The position numbers were made by a program, and so were the translations under genes. This document shows, piece by piece, positions 46,938-59,481 of a DNA stretch of 64,000 nucleotides (positions within the stretch are counted from its first letter, which is position 1; the number at the start of each line of letters is the position of its first letter). This DNA comes from Polytrichum commune. Its lineage: Eukaryota > Streptophyta > Polytrichopsida > Polytrichales > Polytrichaceae. The DNA lies in contig OX485805.1 in NCBI GenBank assembly GCA_950295325.1, positions 58,812,283-58,876,282 of the forward strand, read 5' to 3'. The notes under the pieces were generated by a model, which had not been told where the DNA came from, did no database searches, and was given only the letters and a program-made list of their open reading frames with translations.

Positions 46938-49900
46938 ATGTCTCCTACGACGGAGGATGTCGGACACTTCTCATCAATGGCAGGAAGGTGCCGAAATTGG
47001 TGGTCGAAGGTTATCATGCGAAAATTCTGTTTGGCGGGGTACACAGGGAGCAAGGACCAAGTGCAGAAATTGGTGCATCCCATGAAAGTGGGGGTGGCAC
47101 TGAGCTTAGCATCGTTGCTCATTTTGCTCAAAGGTCCGGACGAATGGCTGGGCTCCAACGCCATCTGGGCAGTCATGACGGTGGTGATTGTCTTCGAAGC
47201 ATCCGCCGGTGCGTCTGAAAATTTAACCCTCCACCATAAAATATATATTTACATGATATTTACATATATGTTATGATGAATCTGCACAATTCGCAGAATC
47301 AAGTTCACTCTTGTTGTTGTAAGTAACCTTGACTATTGTACTCTGGGAGGGAGGCAATAATATTAATATTCTTGTCGACAATGGTGGACACGAGCTTCTG
47401 TGACTCTGAAGCTTCTTAATTAGTAGTGTGTGAGGGATATCGTACTGTAGAGAGTCTATATATGTAGCTGGAAGAGATTCTTACACTGAAATTTGGAACT
47501 AGTTAGGGATTTGCTTGGTTGTTGAGAGGGCGTGGGTTTTCGAGAATTTGCTCGGGTTTCTTAAGTTGATGTCATAATGAGTGTTATGTAGCTGGGGAAA
47601 TTGACACTGAAATTGAAACTTGTCCAAACTTTGCAAACTCTCAGAATACGTCAGGATTCGCTCAGTTTCCATGACATCGTACTGGAGAGTGCAAGTAGTG
47701 GCAAGAAGTAATGATTATCGGAGATTGAAAAGGAACTCCTTGGTGAGCAGGCTTGAATTCGTAAGGATTTTCTTAGTGAGTGTATGCAGCTGAGAAACAC
47801 AACACTGGATTTGAAACTTGACCAAAGTATTTGCAAATTGCAAGAAATTGAGGGGACGTGCTTGTAGAAATGAAGCATGGTGAAACTTGATTTGCTTGGG
47901 GTGCCTTGAAACAGTGAATCTGAAATTTGACAATGATTTGATTGATCTATGGAGATGATTTGAGAACAATGTGACACAATGTGTTCTGTTTTGGAGACAT
48001 GATGTCAGTTTCACTGAGTTTACGTCATGGGTGCAGGTGCAACTATAAGCAAGGCAATGAACAGAATCGTAGCAACCACAACTGCTGGGTTTCTAGCTGT
48101 AGGTGTGGAGCAGGTCGCTGATTTTTGTGGCCCCCGTTGGGAAGCCGTTTTCATTGGTGTATCTGTTATGGTCATCGGTGAGTCTCAAAAATCCATAACT
48201 TTCATAATTCTTTCTCATCACCGTTGTACTTATTATTGGCAATTTCAACGACTTCCTCAAATTTTCTGTATTGATTATATATCATCAGAGAAACGATTAT
48301 GTGATTAAAGAGTAAAATTGCGCATTTGGATGTGGTGACAGCTTCACTTAAGGACTCCAGACACATACAATATTCAGAGCACTTGAATAACTGGGAAAGT
48401 TGCCAATTACGAATTGAATCGAGAAATTTTAACTGAGATTTCAAACCTGCAACAAAAATACATGTAATTATTCAGATGTTGATTTGTTTAGAAGGGTGAC
48501 AGAGGGTGGGCGGTCTAACTTACAAACCTTGATGGCCATGGCTTGCAGGGGCAATATGCACATCCATGCGATTCATGCCCAAGATGAAGGCCAAGTATGA
48601 CTATGGGCTCGTCGTCTTCATGCTAACGTTCTCTCTCATTCTCGTCTCTGGCTACCGCACGGAGAATGATTTGACCATGGCATGGGTGCGGCTGTTTGTC
48701 GTTCTTGTGGCATCGATGGCCTGCATGATCATCAGCATCGCAATCTTCCCTGCATGGGTTGGAACAGATCTCCACAACGCACTTGTCAAAAATTTCGATG
48801 ACCTTGCCTTCACCATAGAAGGTATTTGCACATTGCCTATCTTTAATGTTCTTAAGCAGAATAAAACAAACCGGCCTTGTCAATTATGATCATATCATTT
48901 TTAAAGGAAAGAGAATATCATTTTTAGAGAAGGAAACAAGTTGACACTTGGTTTTGATCACTGCAGAGTGCGCGAGTGATTTTGTGAAAGGAGCACTATG
49001 TCAGAAGGACTTGGAGACGATGAACTATCAGACTACGCCAAGGGAAACCATTGTAGCCAAATTCAATGCTGTGATCGGCTCGGGGGCCTCCTTTGACACC
49101 ATGGTAACCCTCTTAATTCTGATCTCACAATCAATGGTCTCTTGAATTTCTTGATTAAGTATGCTTACTTGGAGGGTCTCAATTCCTTTCAAACTCTTGA
49201 CCTTTCTGCCAGTTCTGCTCCTTAATTGTCTCAGTCCTTTATAGTTGCCTAGATATAGTGCTCTATATCATTTTCTTGGCACACTTTCATTGCGCCCCAA
49301 GTCTGGTACCTTAATTGAATTATAAAGAGCCTCCTTAAACGGGTCTGTGAGGTTATGGGGTGGTGTGTCTCCTGAATCAGTAACAACAATCAGAGTGGAT
49401 GACAGATTTTGTTGCTGAGTTCTGTTTTCTGTGTGAACTTGATGCAGGCAAAACAAGCAATCTGGGAGCCTTGCCATGGAAACTTTAGGTTCTGTCATCC
49501 ATGGGCGGAGTATGTGAAGGTCGGCAGTGCAATTCGCCAATGTGCACTTGCGGTGTTGACGTTGGATGGCTGCCTGCACTCAGGAATGCTAGTGAGTACC
49601 TTCTTCCCTCTCCTCCCTAAACCCTCAACTATAGTTCACTTCACTGAAGTTTACAACTTCTCTTGCAAGTTATGCTGATACATCCCCCCAAAACTGCGTG
49701 ATAGCAAACTAACACTGACAGAAATAGAAATTGGTTTGCAGTATCCAAACTTGACCTATGTCTCAAAGCTTAAGGGACCGAGGGTGGGTACTGAGATGCA
49801 TCAAGACTTACACTGTGGTACGTTGTGATGCAGATGACACCTTCCACAATCCCTGCCACGATCAGGATGGAGGTGATCTTCGCAATTCTGGAGACGTCGA

Positions 49901-50457
49901 AGCTGGTGAAAGAGTTAGGTGATAACATCCGTGATTTCCAGAAATGCGGAGAGAAGCAGGTGATAACAAAGGCCATGCGGCATGCTTCGCAGAGCCTTCA
50001 AACTGCAATTCACGAGCATCTGCGAGTGACGTTCACAACGAAAGTGGTGGTTCCAGTAAAGATGATGAATCCCAGTTTCTGGCAATCACTTGCAACCCCC
50101 AAGTCTGCACCAACGTCTCCGAAGCGTCCAATTCGTCGCACAAGCTCCTGTTCCGCCATCACAGGAGAGAGATCACCAGCAAGGTCTTCACCGCCGCCAC
50201 TTCGTGTCCGCCCAAAAATTGCAAAGCCACCAAAAGCCCCAAATGGAAACAAGAGAAACATCGGCGACAGGGGTGCTCAGCCTCCCACCGTCACCATCGA
50301 GGGATTCAAATCCGTTTCGCTCGCTACCATCTCCTCTTTACTCAACGAAATTGTCAAGAGACTTGACACCGTGTTTCAGGCCGTGGAAGAACTGAGCAGC
50401 AAAGCCAAGTTTGCTGCCCATGTCTACGAAACACCCACTGCCAATGACATTGTTTGA
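46938..50457 (+). CDS. ALMT: Aluminium-activated malate transporter (ALMT family)
   Basis: Six exons: 46938-47208, 48037-48177, 48549-48821, 48967-49103, 49448-49591 and 49834-50457. All introns are GT-AG with agreeing phases, giving 529 residues, within the usual 450-600. An in-frame TGA at 46,932 fixes the first ATG as start. Six hydrophobic segments lie at about 51-64, 76-89, 103-119, 127-142, 155-173 and 184-208 (for example VGVALSLASLLILL and YGLVVFMLTFSLILVSGY). Family hallmarks are GSNAIWAVMTVVIVFE, GATISKAMNR and AKQAIWEPCHGNF with the WEP motif (about 280-282). The long cytosolic C-terminal half ends with a Ser/Pro-rich stretch and FKSVSLATISSLLNEIVKRL. By family knowledge it is an anion channel for malate or chloride at the plasma membrane or tonoplast. 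Subclade and substrate cannot be read from sequence, and no lesion is seen. Confidence 0.96.
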
Positions 50458-51457
50458 AAAAACTCAAATTCTCGTACATTATTATCAATTTAATATCCCC
50501 GAGTGTACAATCAAATTAGGGGTACACAAACCATGGCACTAGCAATGAATGACTATGGGAGGGATGTGATTAAAAAGTTCTCCCAACCCTGAAAATCTAG
50601 GGAATGTGCTAGCAGTAGCCATAGTGCTCTTCACGGTAAGCAACAGACATGACGAAAAGGTCTGTCTGTTTGACGCAGCATCTACTTCCTGTTGAGCTCT
50701 TCTGCGATTCAAGTCCAAATGCAAATACTTCGTAGTTCTTGTGGTCTGGAGACGATCACGCCTACATACAGACAGACCGCACAAATGATTTTAAGAATTT
50801 CAACCTGTATTATCCAATAACGTCTCAACAATTCTTGAGCACTCACTCATGTGAGTAAATGGACACGTGTATGTGATTGCTTGTTTGTTTGATTAATTGA
50901 TTGTTAACTCCGTGCTTTGAATGACGAATGCAAATTTAAACGGCTTTCCGAAAGAAGAGAAGATTATTACCAATTCCTACCATAAAACAACAATCCTCCA
51001 CAGAAAGGTCAATCCTCCACGAAGCTCAATTCTGGTAGGAACATCGACATGCACCACTTGACCTCCCAATCGCAACCTCCGCAACTCTAAGCTGCCTTTT
51101 CGTCCTTCCAAAAGCTGCAAGCAACTTTTCACTGCCTCAACCTCCGATTAGACTCTCCATCCCACACACATTATTTCGATTAAAACCCTAGTTCTTTCGT
51201 CGATTGCTGTTCATATCGAAACCTTACGGATCGAAACCCTGCCAACTCACACGAAGCTGGTCCCTTCCCAAGGTTACAAGCACCTTCTCGCTTCCTGAAC
51301 CTCCGACTACTCTCCGTCCCGAATTACTCCGCAAATTGAGACCAAATCCTGATTCCTTCGTCGATCCACTGTTAAGTCCAAACCCTAACCATTGAACCCT
51401 AAGCATAAAACCCTAGTTCTCACACGAGGGCTTCTACTTGTGAATCTTACTACGGCG
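50458..51457. other. ALMT 3' flank and leader-like region
   Basis: 50,458-51,000 probably holds the 3' untranslated part of ALMT. 51,060-51,457 is rich in 'aaaccctag' and 'cgattaaaaccctag' motifs typical of plant gene leaders. It also contains an imperfect tandem duplication: 51,111-51,235 resembles 51,265-51,385 ('gcaagca', 'caacctccga', 'actctcc', 'ttcgtcgat'). Confidence 0.45.
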
Positions 51458-51643
51458 ATGGCCGAGGATTCAAGCTATGGTGGAGTGCAACCCGAGGACG
51501 TGCAGATGGGCCCCGGCCTATCCAAAAGATGTCGAAAATGGCTGCAAAAACTGCGAACATCGAGTCGTTCGAGCTCCTCGGCAACACCGGTGCCAGTGCT
51601 GGTGCCGCATTTCCCAGTGCGCAATTTCCTGAGCCGCCTGTGA
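51458..51643 (+). CDS. Hypothetical 61-residue ORF after a leader-like region
   Basis: The ATG context GCGATGGCC is strong, and the region upstream looks like a plant 5' leader. The translation starts MAEDSSYGGVQPEDVQMGPG and then becomes basic and serine-rich (LSKRCRKWLQKLRTSSRSSS). I do not recognise it. A second frame from 51,526 gives a 39-residue product (SKMAAKTANIESFELLG...) that looks equally plausible, so the true frame is uncertain. It may be a first exon of a broken or truncated gene, since no following exon was found. Confidence 0.3.
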   Translation: MAEDSSYGGVQPEDVQMGPGLSKRCRKWLQKLRTSSRSSSSATPVPVLVPHFPVRNFLSRL

Positions 51644-52551
51644 CTTAACAACTTTCGTAAGCAAATTATCATTTGTATCATGAACCAAATGAGATCGAAC
51701 TTCGAAGCAGGATTGTTGTGCGTATTGATGATGGCTATGGCGTTCGATCCTTCATAGATATTACATATTTACGTTCATCCAAATTTTGGACTGAAAAAGA
51801 ATCTCCTTCTAACTTAAATGTTATTTTCATCCAAATGTAGCTTAATATCTTAATGTTGACAACCATGTTTTCCGAGGGCCGGTTTACACCATGGACCATG
51901 AAATCGGACCATGAAAGATGGCCTTTTTCCGTGGTCCAACTTCCATGGCCCCTCACTAGTTGTAAACCGAATGTGGACCAAGAGGATTGACCATGCATCA
52001 AAAAGTGAATGTGCTGGTTTTTTAAATATATGTCCGAAAAGGGCAATTTTGAAAAATTTAAAGTTTGACCATTCTTTTGTCTTCTCTTGTCTTCATTTTC
52101 TCTTCCCCAAAAAAAATCCTATAAAATTTTGTTTATATTATTATTTCTCTACCATGGGCCCTTGTTATTTTCTACTAGAGCACATCTTTTGCCTCTCTTA
52201 CCGCAAAACCCATTGGATCATGTGTTGTGGATAATGTAGGCCTTAAAGTATGTCTTTTGGGGACCTCAAACTTCATGGTCACTTTGACATTTTTTTTCCT
52301 TGATGTAAATGAAAGTGGTTTCGGGAGGAGTTCAACAGCCAATCACATATTTTACCGGGCATGATGTAAACAACCCCTGACACTCAACTTTCCATCCAAT
52401 GAAGTTCTTGAATTGTCCAAACCTATTTGACACCACTACGCTACTTCGTGTATTTAATGTATGTCATATTAATATTGAAAAGGGTGACTAATGTTCAAGA
52501 TATCATACAAGAGAATGTATCTTACACTAATTTCTAAGTGTCAATTTTTTT
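51644..52551. other. Gene-free stretch with Harbinger-like ends
   Basis: 'gggccggtttacaccatggacc' near 51,878 resembles the GGGCCGCTTTACAC termini found at 59,482 and 60,988, and 'gtaaaccgaatgtggacc' follows near 51,963. A worn PIF/Harbinger-type MITE is likely, but its limits are unclear. Confidence 0.4.
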
Positions 52552-52897
52552 CAGTGTTGGTCTGGTATATACTTAGGTGAATGCATGGTATCAATGATTG
52601 ACATTAATAATGGGATCAAAGAACATGCTTGTGGGTGTCAAAATTTAGGAATACACGCAAATATTGAAATTGGGTGGGAATGTCAAGGTGAGAGAATCTT
52701 TGTATACCCAAGTTTTTATTTGTGTTAGTACCATTTTAAATCATATTGATACTAAGGCAAATTTGTGTAGGTATGAAGATTCTTGCATGGTATATAGTTC
52801 CAAACATACAAAAGCATAACACATTGTCAAATTTTGTGAAATCTTCATTATAGATACCCAAGCGGTATCAAGAAAAGACAATACCAGACCAACACTG
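52552..52897. mobile_element. 346-bp MITE, perfect 17-bp TIR, hAT-like
   Basis: CAGTGTTGGTCTGGTAT (52,552-52,568) is the exact inverse of ATACCAGACCAACACTG (52,881-52,897). The CAG start fits hAT-type ends. No convincing 8-bp TSD is visible (left flank is a T run), so the superfamily is tentative. The interior is non-coding. Confidence 0.8.
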
Positions 52898-54540
52898 GTA
52901 TTTTGTAATGTGGGAGTTTGTGAAGGTGGCGAAGGCCATACTACTAGCTATCAAAGTCATGAGAATTAGAGTGACATTAAATAGTAAAATATTTTACATG
53001 GTGTTTTCCACCTTATCTTATTAATATAATTTATTTCATTATACTATATCGTATCACAATGACAACTTAGTTGTTTATTTGATTAGTTAACTTATATAGT
53101 CACACCTAATATATGGTTAAGGTTAGAGTGATTCACAATAAGTCACATTACTATAAGTAAGGTAATTGCAATTGGAAGGTCACACTATAGACGCAAACTG
53201 GTGAACATCCTCCTTTTGAATACTTCATCCAATTTATGGATGGATGAAAACATTTGTCCTCTATGATGGATGAGGTGGATCCAAGGTAGAAAGGTTCTAA
53301 GATGACCGTCTAAGCAAGCATTATTAGTGTATTGGTAAAATATAACTAGATTAATCATTATAGTTTTTAAATATATATGACTCACAATAAATGAAAAGAA
53401 GTTCCTGCTATTCAACCAAGAGCCTTGAGCATTGTACAAAGTCTTTTTGGATCTCCAATACTTAGTATTATGTGCATTTATTTTTTAATTATACAACTCC
53501 TCAACTAGGACAATGTGCAATTACTTGTTATGACCATTGAGGGGGAAACTATATATATATATATATATGTTTTCACATAAACCTATTACTATGCAACCCA
53601 CATAAACATGTATGGGTGGTTTTCTCTGAGGATTTCACATTAATATAACATAATGACAAGAAACTTTCTATCTATTCCTAATAGTCAAAAAAAAAAAAAG
53701 TTTTGCATTATATACTCATCACATTCCCAAAAATTTGTGGAATTGTAATAACAAGTTTTTTAAGTTCATGTAGCTATTTTCATTATTAGAGATTTTGATC
53801 CACAATAAGCTAAAGACTATTTACAATCCTCATTAATATAAATAAATACAATTTATAATTGATAAATTATTGATTTAGTGCTAACGAATAATTGTAAAGG
53901 TTGAGTTAGATTCAAAAGCTTCTATTTTATAGCAAACAAATTCTGATTGGTTTAAATAAATAAACACTCAAACTTTTATTTGAATAAACATTGAGGAGCC
54001 ATATGTACAAGTGTGCCCTTTAGTGATGACGTGGTAAGTCATGAAAAGCTTTTAGAGACCCTCTCTTAATTACGACTACACTTATAAAAGTGTCAAGGTT
54101 GCTAACTTAGATGAATTCAACATTGTCAATATGATCATTGCACCCCCACACACACAATTGTACTCTTAAATCAAACCCATTGCTTCACTAACTACTAACT
54201 AGGTCTTTAATGTGGACCACATTCAGTTTCCCAAGTACTATCTATTGATGATGGAGGGAGGGAATTTAACACATACGATCGAGCTTACCTCTCATCCATC
54301 CAACAATTAAAAGCCCTGAAATAGTATGTGTTATGGATTTTGATACTTTTCGTTAATTTAACAATGAAATAGCCTTTAAAACACCCTAAGCTACCTAGTC
54401 TAGTATGAATCATTCGAAATGAAGCAACCACAAACATGTAATGTTTTCAAGTTTTTGTGTTGGATGGATGAGAGGCACACTCATATGCGATAATTTTCTC
54501 TCACTATAGATGACATCCACAAGGTCATGGTAGGTTTACA
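52898..54540. other. Gene-free AT-rich stretch
   Basis: It contains a (TA)n run near 53,552-53,568 and an A run near 53,688. No gene or element end was recognised. Confidence 0.4.
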
Positions 54541-54850
54541 TCAAGGTCAAAGTGCAAGAAACTTGGGTTCCAAAACACCTCATAAATGGATTTTGCTTTG
54601 AGACACAAGATTGTACCCAACCTCAAATATTGGTTTCCCAAAATGAGAAGAATATTCTCTTGAGCAAGAATCATCGAGATCTGGTGGGAAAGTGATGCCA
54701 CATTAGCACCACTTCATTTCTTCATGTCTTGGACTCAAACCCTAGTGTAAACTCCTTGGGTCTAAAAATCTTACAATCAACCAATAAGATTACTCAATTT
54801 TGGGGTTTAGTCGTGGACCGTAGTGTATATCCGCCCTTAATCCTACTGTC
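54541..54850. mobile_element. Harbinger-like MITE family 2, copy 1
   Basis: It shares with 57,574-57,870 the ordered blocks 'caagaaacttg', 'gagatNtggtgggaaagtgatg', 'caccacttc', 'cctagtgtaaactccttgggt' and 'attttggNgt'. It ends near 'gtagtgtatatccgccc', a worn form of the GTGTAAAC...CCC terminus. It is non-coding and old. Confidence 0.6.
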
Positions 54851-55264
54851 CACATTAAGAACCATTAGGAAGCCAAGGTTGGCAAGCATGAATGAAGAGC
54901 ATCTTCATCCATAAGTTGGTGTCACCTTTTATGAAGCAGATTCTATTCTATGTACTGAATTAACTAACTAACTAACTAACTACAGTAGTGACTGCTAACT
55001 TAGTATAAAGATAGGCAAATAAGAATTCTTCAAGAATGTGAAGGCAGGCAGACTTGCACCACAGTCCATGGAAGAAGTACCGGTATTCAAAGTTTGTGGT
55101 CGAAGAATAATTTCATTTAGAGTTGAGTTACGTCACAGTTCAAATTTCAGAGCTTAACTTACGTGATGCATGATCAGCATATATAGCCTAGATCGAGATT
55201 GTACTACTGAGCTCGCACAGTTTCCAGTGCGGTGAAGTTGGAGAAGCTTTTGGAATTAGACTGC

Positions 55265-56214
55265 TACCGTACGTTAAGGGCAGGTTCGGCACAAAATAAT
55301 TCCAAAAATAGATGCCGAAAATTTTGGAAAATTATTGGCATTTTTTGCCGAATATAAAATTAATTATTTTTCAAAAATTGTCGAAAAGTAAGAAATTTTT
55401 ACTTCTCACTAGAGTTTTACTTACAGTGGAAGCATATGTGAATTTTGAAAGAGAGAAGGTGCTCCTTTTGTAATCAAGCTCACTTACATTAGTCCACAAA
55501 GAATATGGGTTAAGAAGTAGCAAGACTCTAGGTGAGCGAGGCTTTTCAAATGTGTTGTACACAAATTTTTGGAGTCCAATTGAGCATAGAAGATGAAGTT
55601 TTATAGAATTTTGTCCAACTATCAAAAGTTGAGAAATCAATCCTTCTTCCACCTCCAACAAGTTGTGTCAAAATAAGTCTTTATGCAAAAGATATGGACA
55701 AAACATTGCAGCCGTGTAAAGATCAAAAAATTAAAATGCGTTCATAACAGTTTTTCGGAGCTCATTTGTGCATAGAAGATAAACTTTTTTGGAATTTTGT
55801 TGGTCTAGGAAAAGTTTAGAAATCAAGTAATCTTTCACCTCCAAGAAATTTTATGTCATTTGAAGACTCTATGCAAAAGTTATGCGTGTTATAAAAATGA
55901 AGTCTAACTCGGTGCTTCACCTCAAAGTTTACATATCCCATATGCATTGTTGAACACAACTCCACTCTACTTGCATAAAGCACAGAGCATTCTCAACTCT
56001 TCACTCACATCTTACTTGTCATTCAATGCAAGAGAGATGTACAAGATATAAGCTTAAATAGAAAATTAAAAATGAATTTAGGCTGAATTTTTAAAAATTA
56101 AAAGAGAACATTGCCGAAAATATGAATATACTATTTTTAGGTGCCGAACCTACTTTTTGAACTTCAATTAATTATTCGGCTAACATGTGTTGAAGCTGCC
56201 CTTAACGTACGGTA
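55265..56214. mobile_element. GGCAGGTTCGGC-family element, copy 1 (~950 bp)
   Basis: The ends are inverted: ACCGTACGTTAAGGGCAG on the left and its exact inverse on the right, extended with mismatches through 'gttcggcac'. The direct repeat ACTGCTAC lies at 55,260-55,267 and 56,214-56,221, overlapping the outermost TIR bases, so the exact limits are uncertain by a few bases. 'tgccgaa' motifs recur inside both ends. No transposase or other coding sequence is recognisable, so it is non-autonomous. Confidence 0.75.
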
Positions 56215-56497
56215 CTGCTACTTCACTTGTCGAATTTCCCAGAGCAATGGAGCTACGAAGGTGTGCGTACTGCTCTAGCTGCTTATATTTGTAATCTTTG
56301 AGTATTGTGTATGTTTCATAAATGATCTATCTGACATACTAACTTGGACGTCTTAAGGAGGGATACAGTTCTAGCTCATATTTTTTAAGATTTGAGGTTC
56401 CCTAGTTTGTCTTCGCATTATGCAAATTTGGCTTCATTTACGATAAGCTGCACCTGGTAACTTAGTTGTTCTATCAAATTGGACACTGAGGGTGCTT

Positions 56498-57259
56498 AGT
56501 ACCCTACCTCAACGGCAGGTCCGGCACACCAGTGCCGGATAATTAAAGAAAACAGTGCCCAACCAGGTTCGGCAAGTGCCACTGAAAATTTCTAACTCCG
56601 GCACTTGCCGTTGATGACATTTCCGGCACTTGCCGAAGTCTGCTGCCGGAGTCTGTTGCCGGCCGGGGTTATATGTTTCGGTTTGTGTCTTGAGCCGGTA
56701 GACTCTGAGTTTGACAACTGCCTCCTCCTCCTCAGAGACAGACAGAGAGAATGCGTGTGTCTGTCGGTGTGTTTTCTTGCTTCTTTTCAAACTGAGGAGT
56801 TTTGATCCAGGTGTCTTTGGGTGTTTCTTTCCTTGCACGGCAATTGTGCTTTCAGCTTCCAGAGCCTGGACACGCTTCTCATCAAACTTCATACCTACTA
56901 TATTAAGTTTTTTCGGATGCTTGGTGTGGGGAAAGCGTTTCCAAAGCTGTCAATTGGTTTCTGGGTGGTGGGATCTACTCTAAGACCAAGCCAATTTTCC
57001 TTCTCCCAAGCACCTATCTCCTTGAACACTCTTCTGAAAGTGTCTGTATACAACACTCGAATTATCGAGCAGCTACATATTTATGTGTTGATTTATATTT
57101 GCGCTTTATTTACCCAAATTTACAAAAATTTACAAAAATTTGGCACTTTTATGATAGATTTTCCAACATTTTAGGCACTTTTGAGTTGCCGAAAAATAAT
57201 TATTAGGCACTAGCAAAATCAATTAATTATGGCCGAACCTGCCGTTGAGGTAGGGTACT
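56498..57259. mobile_element. GGCAGGTTCGGC-family element, copy 2 (762 bp)
   Basis: The left end AGTACCCTACCTCAACGGCA and its inverse at the right continue as GGT(C/T)CGGC. Aligned with copy 1 the ends read AGTACC-TAC-T-AA-GGCAGGTTCGGC, so both belong to one family. The left part carries repeated 'ggcacttgccg' motifs. The interior from about 56,690 to 57,050 is less AT-rich and gene-like, with open frames on both strands (56,711-56,983 plus; 56,509-56,892 minus) but no recognised domain. It could be captured host sequence. No clear TSD was found. Confidence 0.75.
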
Positions 57260-57573
57260 CCAGCTTCAAGTAACATTGAGGTCATAGCCAGTTTCCAAAT
57301 CCAGACGTGCAAATTTGTTGTAGACAACGTGGTTTAGGGAAAATTATAAAGTGTAGGGGTAAATATCTTGGGGAGCCTAGCTAGAGATTTCTTAGTTCAT
57401 GGTGATTGTACTTGCTTCTTGTCTTCTTCTTCACTTTGAATCCAAGCAGGTGTTGCTGCTGCAACTTCAAGTGGTAGTTTAAGCTTGAATTGGTGGTTTA
57501 CATTACAAATAGAATTGGGAGGTTTGTTGTGTCCTGCACTCATTCACTCAAACTCTGTGTTGCCTGGATCTTA

Positions 57574-57870
57574 GGACAGGTTCACATACGGGTCCGGGTC
57601 CAAGAAACTTGAGGTCCAATTCATCCTTAATGAACTCTGCTTTCGGACTCGAGATTGGGTTCTCAAACTAGGAGGAGAATTGTCTTTCGTTTGGACCGTT
57701 GAGATTTGGTGGGAAAGTGATGACACATATCACCACTTCTTTTTTTTCATACCTTGGACCCGCACCCCTAGTGTAAACTCCTTGGGTCCAAATTTTTGCT
57801 CTTCATCAATATATTCGCTTGATTTTGGAGTGCTTTGCTCTTGGACCCTAGTGTAAACCCACCCCTAATA
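57574..57870. mobile_element. Harbinger-like MITE family 2, copy 2
   Basis: It starts TTAGGACAGGTTCACATACG and ends 'cctagtgtaaacccacccctaa', so inverted GG..GGTT.ACA ends sit next to TTA/TAA, as in PIF/Harbinger MITEs. The interior matches 54,541-54,850. It is non-coding. Confidence 0.6.
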
Positions 57871-59481
57871 ATCATGAACTCTTCGTCTATCCTATGGGTT
57901 TCACTGAACCAAGTATCTTCCTTCATCATTGTGGTGATGAGACACGGTTTAGGGTTTGGATGGGATTTTTAGGGTTTAGGGATTCAGGATAAATTATTCC
58001 CCAGATAAAGTGTTAGGGGAGAAGGTTTTGGGTATGGGTTGAACTCACATGCAGAGGTCTAGAAGGCAAAATGTTGCCTCAAAAAATTAATATAACCATG
58101 AAGAAGGCAACACAAGCCAAAGACATGATTCATGCACCCCCTAAATTATTCCATCATTGGGTTTTTGTTGCCTAATTTTGACAGTCAAAGTGCTCTCAAA
58201 TGATATCTAAATGAAATATTAATGCCTTCATTACTACTTTGTTCAATGTGTGATGATGTTTTGAGGAAAATCCTAAATCAACAACCATTTTATTAAAAAC
58301 TTGGTTTTCTTTATAAATTCTACTTCGCTCCATTTGTGGTCCTTTAGGGGTTATGTAAAATCTGGACAAACCAATTATTCAAAAGCAACATCACAAATTC
58401 AAGGAGTGGTATTGTTTGCGCCATTGACATACATTGCAAAATAAATCATTTTGGAGAAGGGGGGGGGAACAAGACTTGAATATGGTGGAAACCAAAATTA
58501 GATGTATTCAAAAACCAATATGATTGATGTGTCACTCTATTTGTGCTTTCTCACAACTAACACAATGCACATGCAACTTATATGTGCTTAGCGTGCAAGC
58601 GCAATACAATGTATTATTTTGTACATTACAAACACAATTATGAAGTGTTTTCTTCTTTAAACATCATATATGTCAATACAATAATGGATTTGAAATGTCA
58701 TTTTGCACACATATGTGACTCATAGCACTTTGAACAAAAAAAAAACACTTGAAATTATTATATAAAATAATATTCAATACAAATACAAATTGTTATTATA
58801 ACCAAATTTTTTTGTCATAGTGTGAAAAAATAAAAATAAATATTGAACATGAATAAACTGACATGTGAATTGCATGTTTTATTTGAAATTCTTTGATTTT
58901 TGAACCTTAGAGTCTAGAATTTAGCATTATCAAAGTATTTTTACTATTTATTCATTGGTAAATGATTTATCGTAACAATATATAGTTGGTAAGCCATATT
59001 ATGGGTATGGTTATATTTAATTCTTAAGAAACATAACCATCCCCACAAGCAACAACATGCACAAGTGTCCAAACTAGGATGTTATAAACATATATGTATT
59101 TTACCACTTTTTACAAAAACACTCCTACAATACTATCTACTAGAGTTTGTGTATCATGGGAAAAAATAAGAATAATTTCATATAAAATTTTGAGCATTGA
59201 TGTAAAGTTGGCTTCATCCAACCTTATCCAATGATTCAAGAAATGCATGATGCCTTGGAATGTGCTAAGCAATGTACAGTACATGGGGAGCACAAGAGCG
59301 ATTCAAGTTTGTTCTAATAAAAAAAGGAGCTTGAGAGAATTTGAGGTCGGACTAAAGGTATTTTTGAAAGTAACACCTTGAATGCTCGGGGTTAGAACTT
59401 AGACGGTCAAGAAAACGATCTCCTAGATTTTGGGGTTTATTTCAAATTCTCAAGAGAATTGGTCAAGTGGCGTATGCTTTA
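57871..59481. other. Gene-free AT-rich stretch
   Basis: No gene, RNA gene or element end was recognised. A G run occurs near 58,459. Confidence 0.4.

Noticed and set aside
49944-50366. 140-codon and 101-codon frames within the last ALMT exon
   Set aside because: They are shifted shadows of the ALMT coding frame, which matches the family to its end.
55273-56206. piggyBac insertion at TTAA
   Set aside because: TTAA occurs at both ends, but the inverted repeat continues outward past it for nine bases, and a longer direct repeat lies outside, so TTAA is within the TIR.
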